Below, piece after piece: positions 5,316-6,478 of a stretch of 6,478 bases of DNA. The stretch covers positions 1 to 6,478 of the forward strand of contig JBGPYM010000188.1 of the NCBI GenBank assembly GCA_041493205.1, in the 5' to 3' direction. The translations under genes were made by a program, and so were the position numbers. Source of the stretch: JBGPYM01 sp041493205. GTDB taxonomy: Bacteria; Bacteroidota; Ignavibacteria; UBA10030; UBA6906. The notes beneath the pieces were generated by a model. That model worked only from the letters and a program-made list of their open reading frames with translations. It did no database searches and had not been told where the DNA came from. The stretch's first letter is position 1. Every line of letters starts with the position of its first letter.

Positions 5316-6359
5316 ATGCCCCGGCAGATGATCAACGGCGCGCTTGAAATAATACGCGGGGTCTCTTCAGCACATATCGATCCTCTTGTGCTGCCGGAGT
5401 CGCACGGGGATGGTTCGCTGGGGTATATCGTCATTGCATATGTTGATGGCCCGGATACGTTTGATATGCTCTTCTTGAAAGGGAAGGCCATCACGCAGTG
5501 TGCCCGCATCAGCCGCGATATCCGCACCACACAATCGGTAGAGTCGGTCCGGGGGAGGCTCCGTGCAAGTGGCGGGAGAGCGCTCGTCTACCTCTTCCAG
5601 ACGACGGAACCCGCCCTGGACCGGTTTGAGCGGACGCTGCACTACGAGCCCTGCCTCAAGCTGCAGATCGATCACCTCACGCGTCGTCAGCGCGGGATGC
5701 TCGTACGCTCCTCCGGCTGCCGGAGAGGCCTCCTCGAACTCGACCAGTTTCCCGGCGTGCTCCCCTCCATCGAGCTGTACGATTTCGAATCGACCGAGCA
5801 GCTCATGGTTCTGGAATCCCGCATGAAGCGGGGACGTCTGATTCTGTACGATGTCGAAAGAAACCGCGACCTCTTCAAGGGGGAGCCGGCACGCCCCGAG
5901 CGGGAACCACCCCGCCCGCCGGCTCTCCCTTCACCCTCTGAACCTCCGCCCCCTGTGCGCCCCGGGCCGGAACCCCCGGTCCAGGCGCTGAGTGAGAATG
6001 CTCCTCACGGCCCACCGGATGAATTTGTCCTGCTGTTTGACAGGATGTTCCGGACCTTCCGCCGGGAGGCATTTGAATGTTGCGGCAAGAAATTGGAGCC
6101 CCTGATCCAGACGGCAGAACATGAGGTCCGGCTCCTCAACCCGGCATTCTACCTGAACTCCCTCTCCCGCGAGACCGCCCCGGTTGTTCTCAATCTCATG
6201 GAAGTGATGGTGCGGGAGGCGCCGTTCATGAAGCGCTCCAAATTGAAAGCGCTCGTTCTGACGCTCCTCGGCGATCTCTATAGCCGTCACTATGATACCC
6301 TTGAACGGAATGGGGCCGTCGAAACCGTGGAACAATCGTATTTCCGGCTTCGGGCGTAG
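5316..6359 (+). CDS. Two-domain protein with a proline-rich linker, function unknown
   Basis: This 347-residue protein has no signal peptide or membrane segment and is probably cytoplasmic. Residues 1-190 form an alpha/beta-type domain; the stretch GYIVIAYVDGPDTFDMLFLKGKAI (36-59) has the strand-turn-strand look of small bacterial sensor or roadblock/DUF4388-like domains, but this is a weak resemblance. Residues 191-234 are a linker with 19 prolines in 44 positions, rich in Pro-Pro pairs. Residues 235-347 form a mostly helical domain with C255-C256 and a run of amphipathic helices. The start ATG has no Shine-Dalgarno sequence; the self-complementary GGGCGCCC (5306-5313) sits where it should be. 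Since it lies 9 nt after the TolC-like gene, translation may depend on coupling. An internal ATG at 5328 is a possible alternative. It may connect a cytoplasmic signal to the envelope proteins encoded upstream, which is inference from position. Confidence 0.8.
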   Translation: MPRQMINGALEIIRGVSSAHIDPLVLPESHGDGSLGYIVIAYVDGPDTFDMLFLKGKAITQCARISRDIRTTQSVESVRGRLRASGGRALVYLFQTTEPALDRFERTLHYEPCLKLQIDHLTRRQRGMLVRSSGCRRGLLELDQFPGVLPSIELYDFESTEQLMVLESRMKRGRLILYDVERNRDLFKGEPARPEREPPRPPALPSPSEPPPPVRPGPEPPVQALSENAPHGPPDEFVLLFDRMFRTFRREAFECCGKKLEPLIQTAEHEVRLLNPAFYLNSLSRETAPVVLNLMEVMVREAPFMKRSKLKALVLTLLGDLYSRHYDTLERNGAVETVEQSYFRLRA

Positions 6360-6360
6360 T

Positions 6361-6478
6361 ATGACGGCGCCGACCCACATCACATTTGCCGGCTTTGTCT
6401 ACCTGCTCGTGCTGACGACCACCGGAGTGAGACTTTCTCTCCTCAACGGCTTCGTCGTCGGTGTCGCTGCCGTCCTGC
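6361..6478 (+). CDS. N-terminal part of a DUF457/YdjM-type membrane metal-dependent hydrolase
   Basis: An ATG one base after the previous stop (6357-6359) opens a frame to the window edge, giving 39 complete codons. The protein begins MTAPTHITFAGFVYLLVL, closely matching the usual opening of DUF457/YdjM proteins, in which the early His is thought to be a metal ligand; a second hydrophobic stretch (GFVVGVAAVL) follows exactly where the family's LPDxD motif is expected just beyond the edge. These are inner-membrane proteins annotated as metal-dependent hydrolases. The one-base gap suggests translational coupling to the two-domain protein upstream. The gene is cut by the window. Confidence 0.65.
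   Translation, partial: MTAPTHITFAGFVYLLVLTTTGVRLSLLNGFVVGVAAVL

Overview
The window is about 6.5 kb of densely coding, fairly GC-rich bacterial DNA. It suggests a diderm (Gram-negative type) organism. Three predicted lipoproteins, a TolC-like periplasmic/outer-membrane domain and several membrane proteins fall within a few kilobases. Good Shine-Dalgarno sequences (e.g. 732-737, 2298-2304, 3784-3791) argue against typical Bacteroidia, which mostly lack them. A free-standing FlgD/Ig-like lipoprotein would fit the wider FCB group or a related candidate phylum, but the sequence does not fix the taxonomy. No RNA gene, insertion sequence, CRISPR array or known defence system is visible.

Layout. 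(1) At 161-1 the start of an unrecognised minus-strand membrane protein leaves the window; it diverges from the rest and is clearly richer in GC (about 69%). (2) At 215-3139 lies a tight three-gene plus-strand cluster with two 15-nt gaps: a polytopic membrane protein, a calcineurin-like metallophosphoesterase whose catalytic domain is interrupted by membrane-spanning segments, and a lipoprotein with exact 16-residue repeats followed by a transmembrane helix. (3) At 3140-3390 lies a non-coding stretch of about 250 bases rich in small hairpins, probably the boundary between two transcription units. (4) At 3391-6478 lies a second plus-strand cluster: a small FlgD/Ig-like lipoprotein, a beta-rich lipoprotein with a duplicated motif, a secreted protein resembling half of a TolC-family protein, a two-domain protein with a proline-rich linker, and the start of a DUF457/YdjM-type membrane metal-dependent hydrolase.

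How the genes may work together. The common theme is the cell envelope. In cluster 1 a membrane-tied phosphoesterase lies between a multi-spanning membrane protein and a lipoprotein that could bridge the two membranes; a lipid-linked or membrane-proximal phosphoester substrate is a reasonable guess, but only the phosphoesterase fold is secure. In cluster 2 the lipoproteins and the half-TolC protein could form an envelope complex with the cytoplasmic two-domain protein, but gene order is the only evidence. The most unusual items are the 16-residue-repeat lipoprotein and the membrane-interrupted phosphoesterase.
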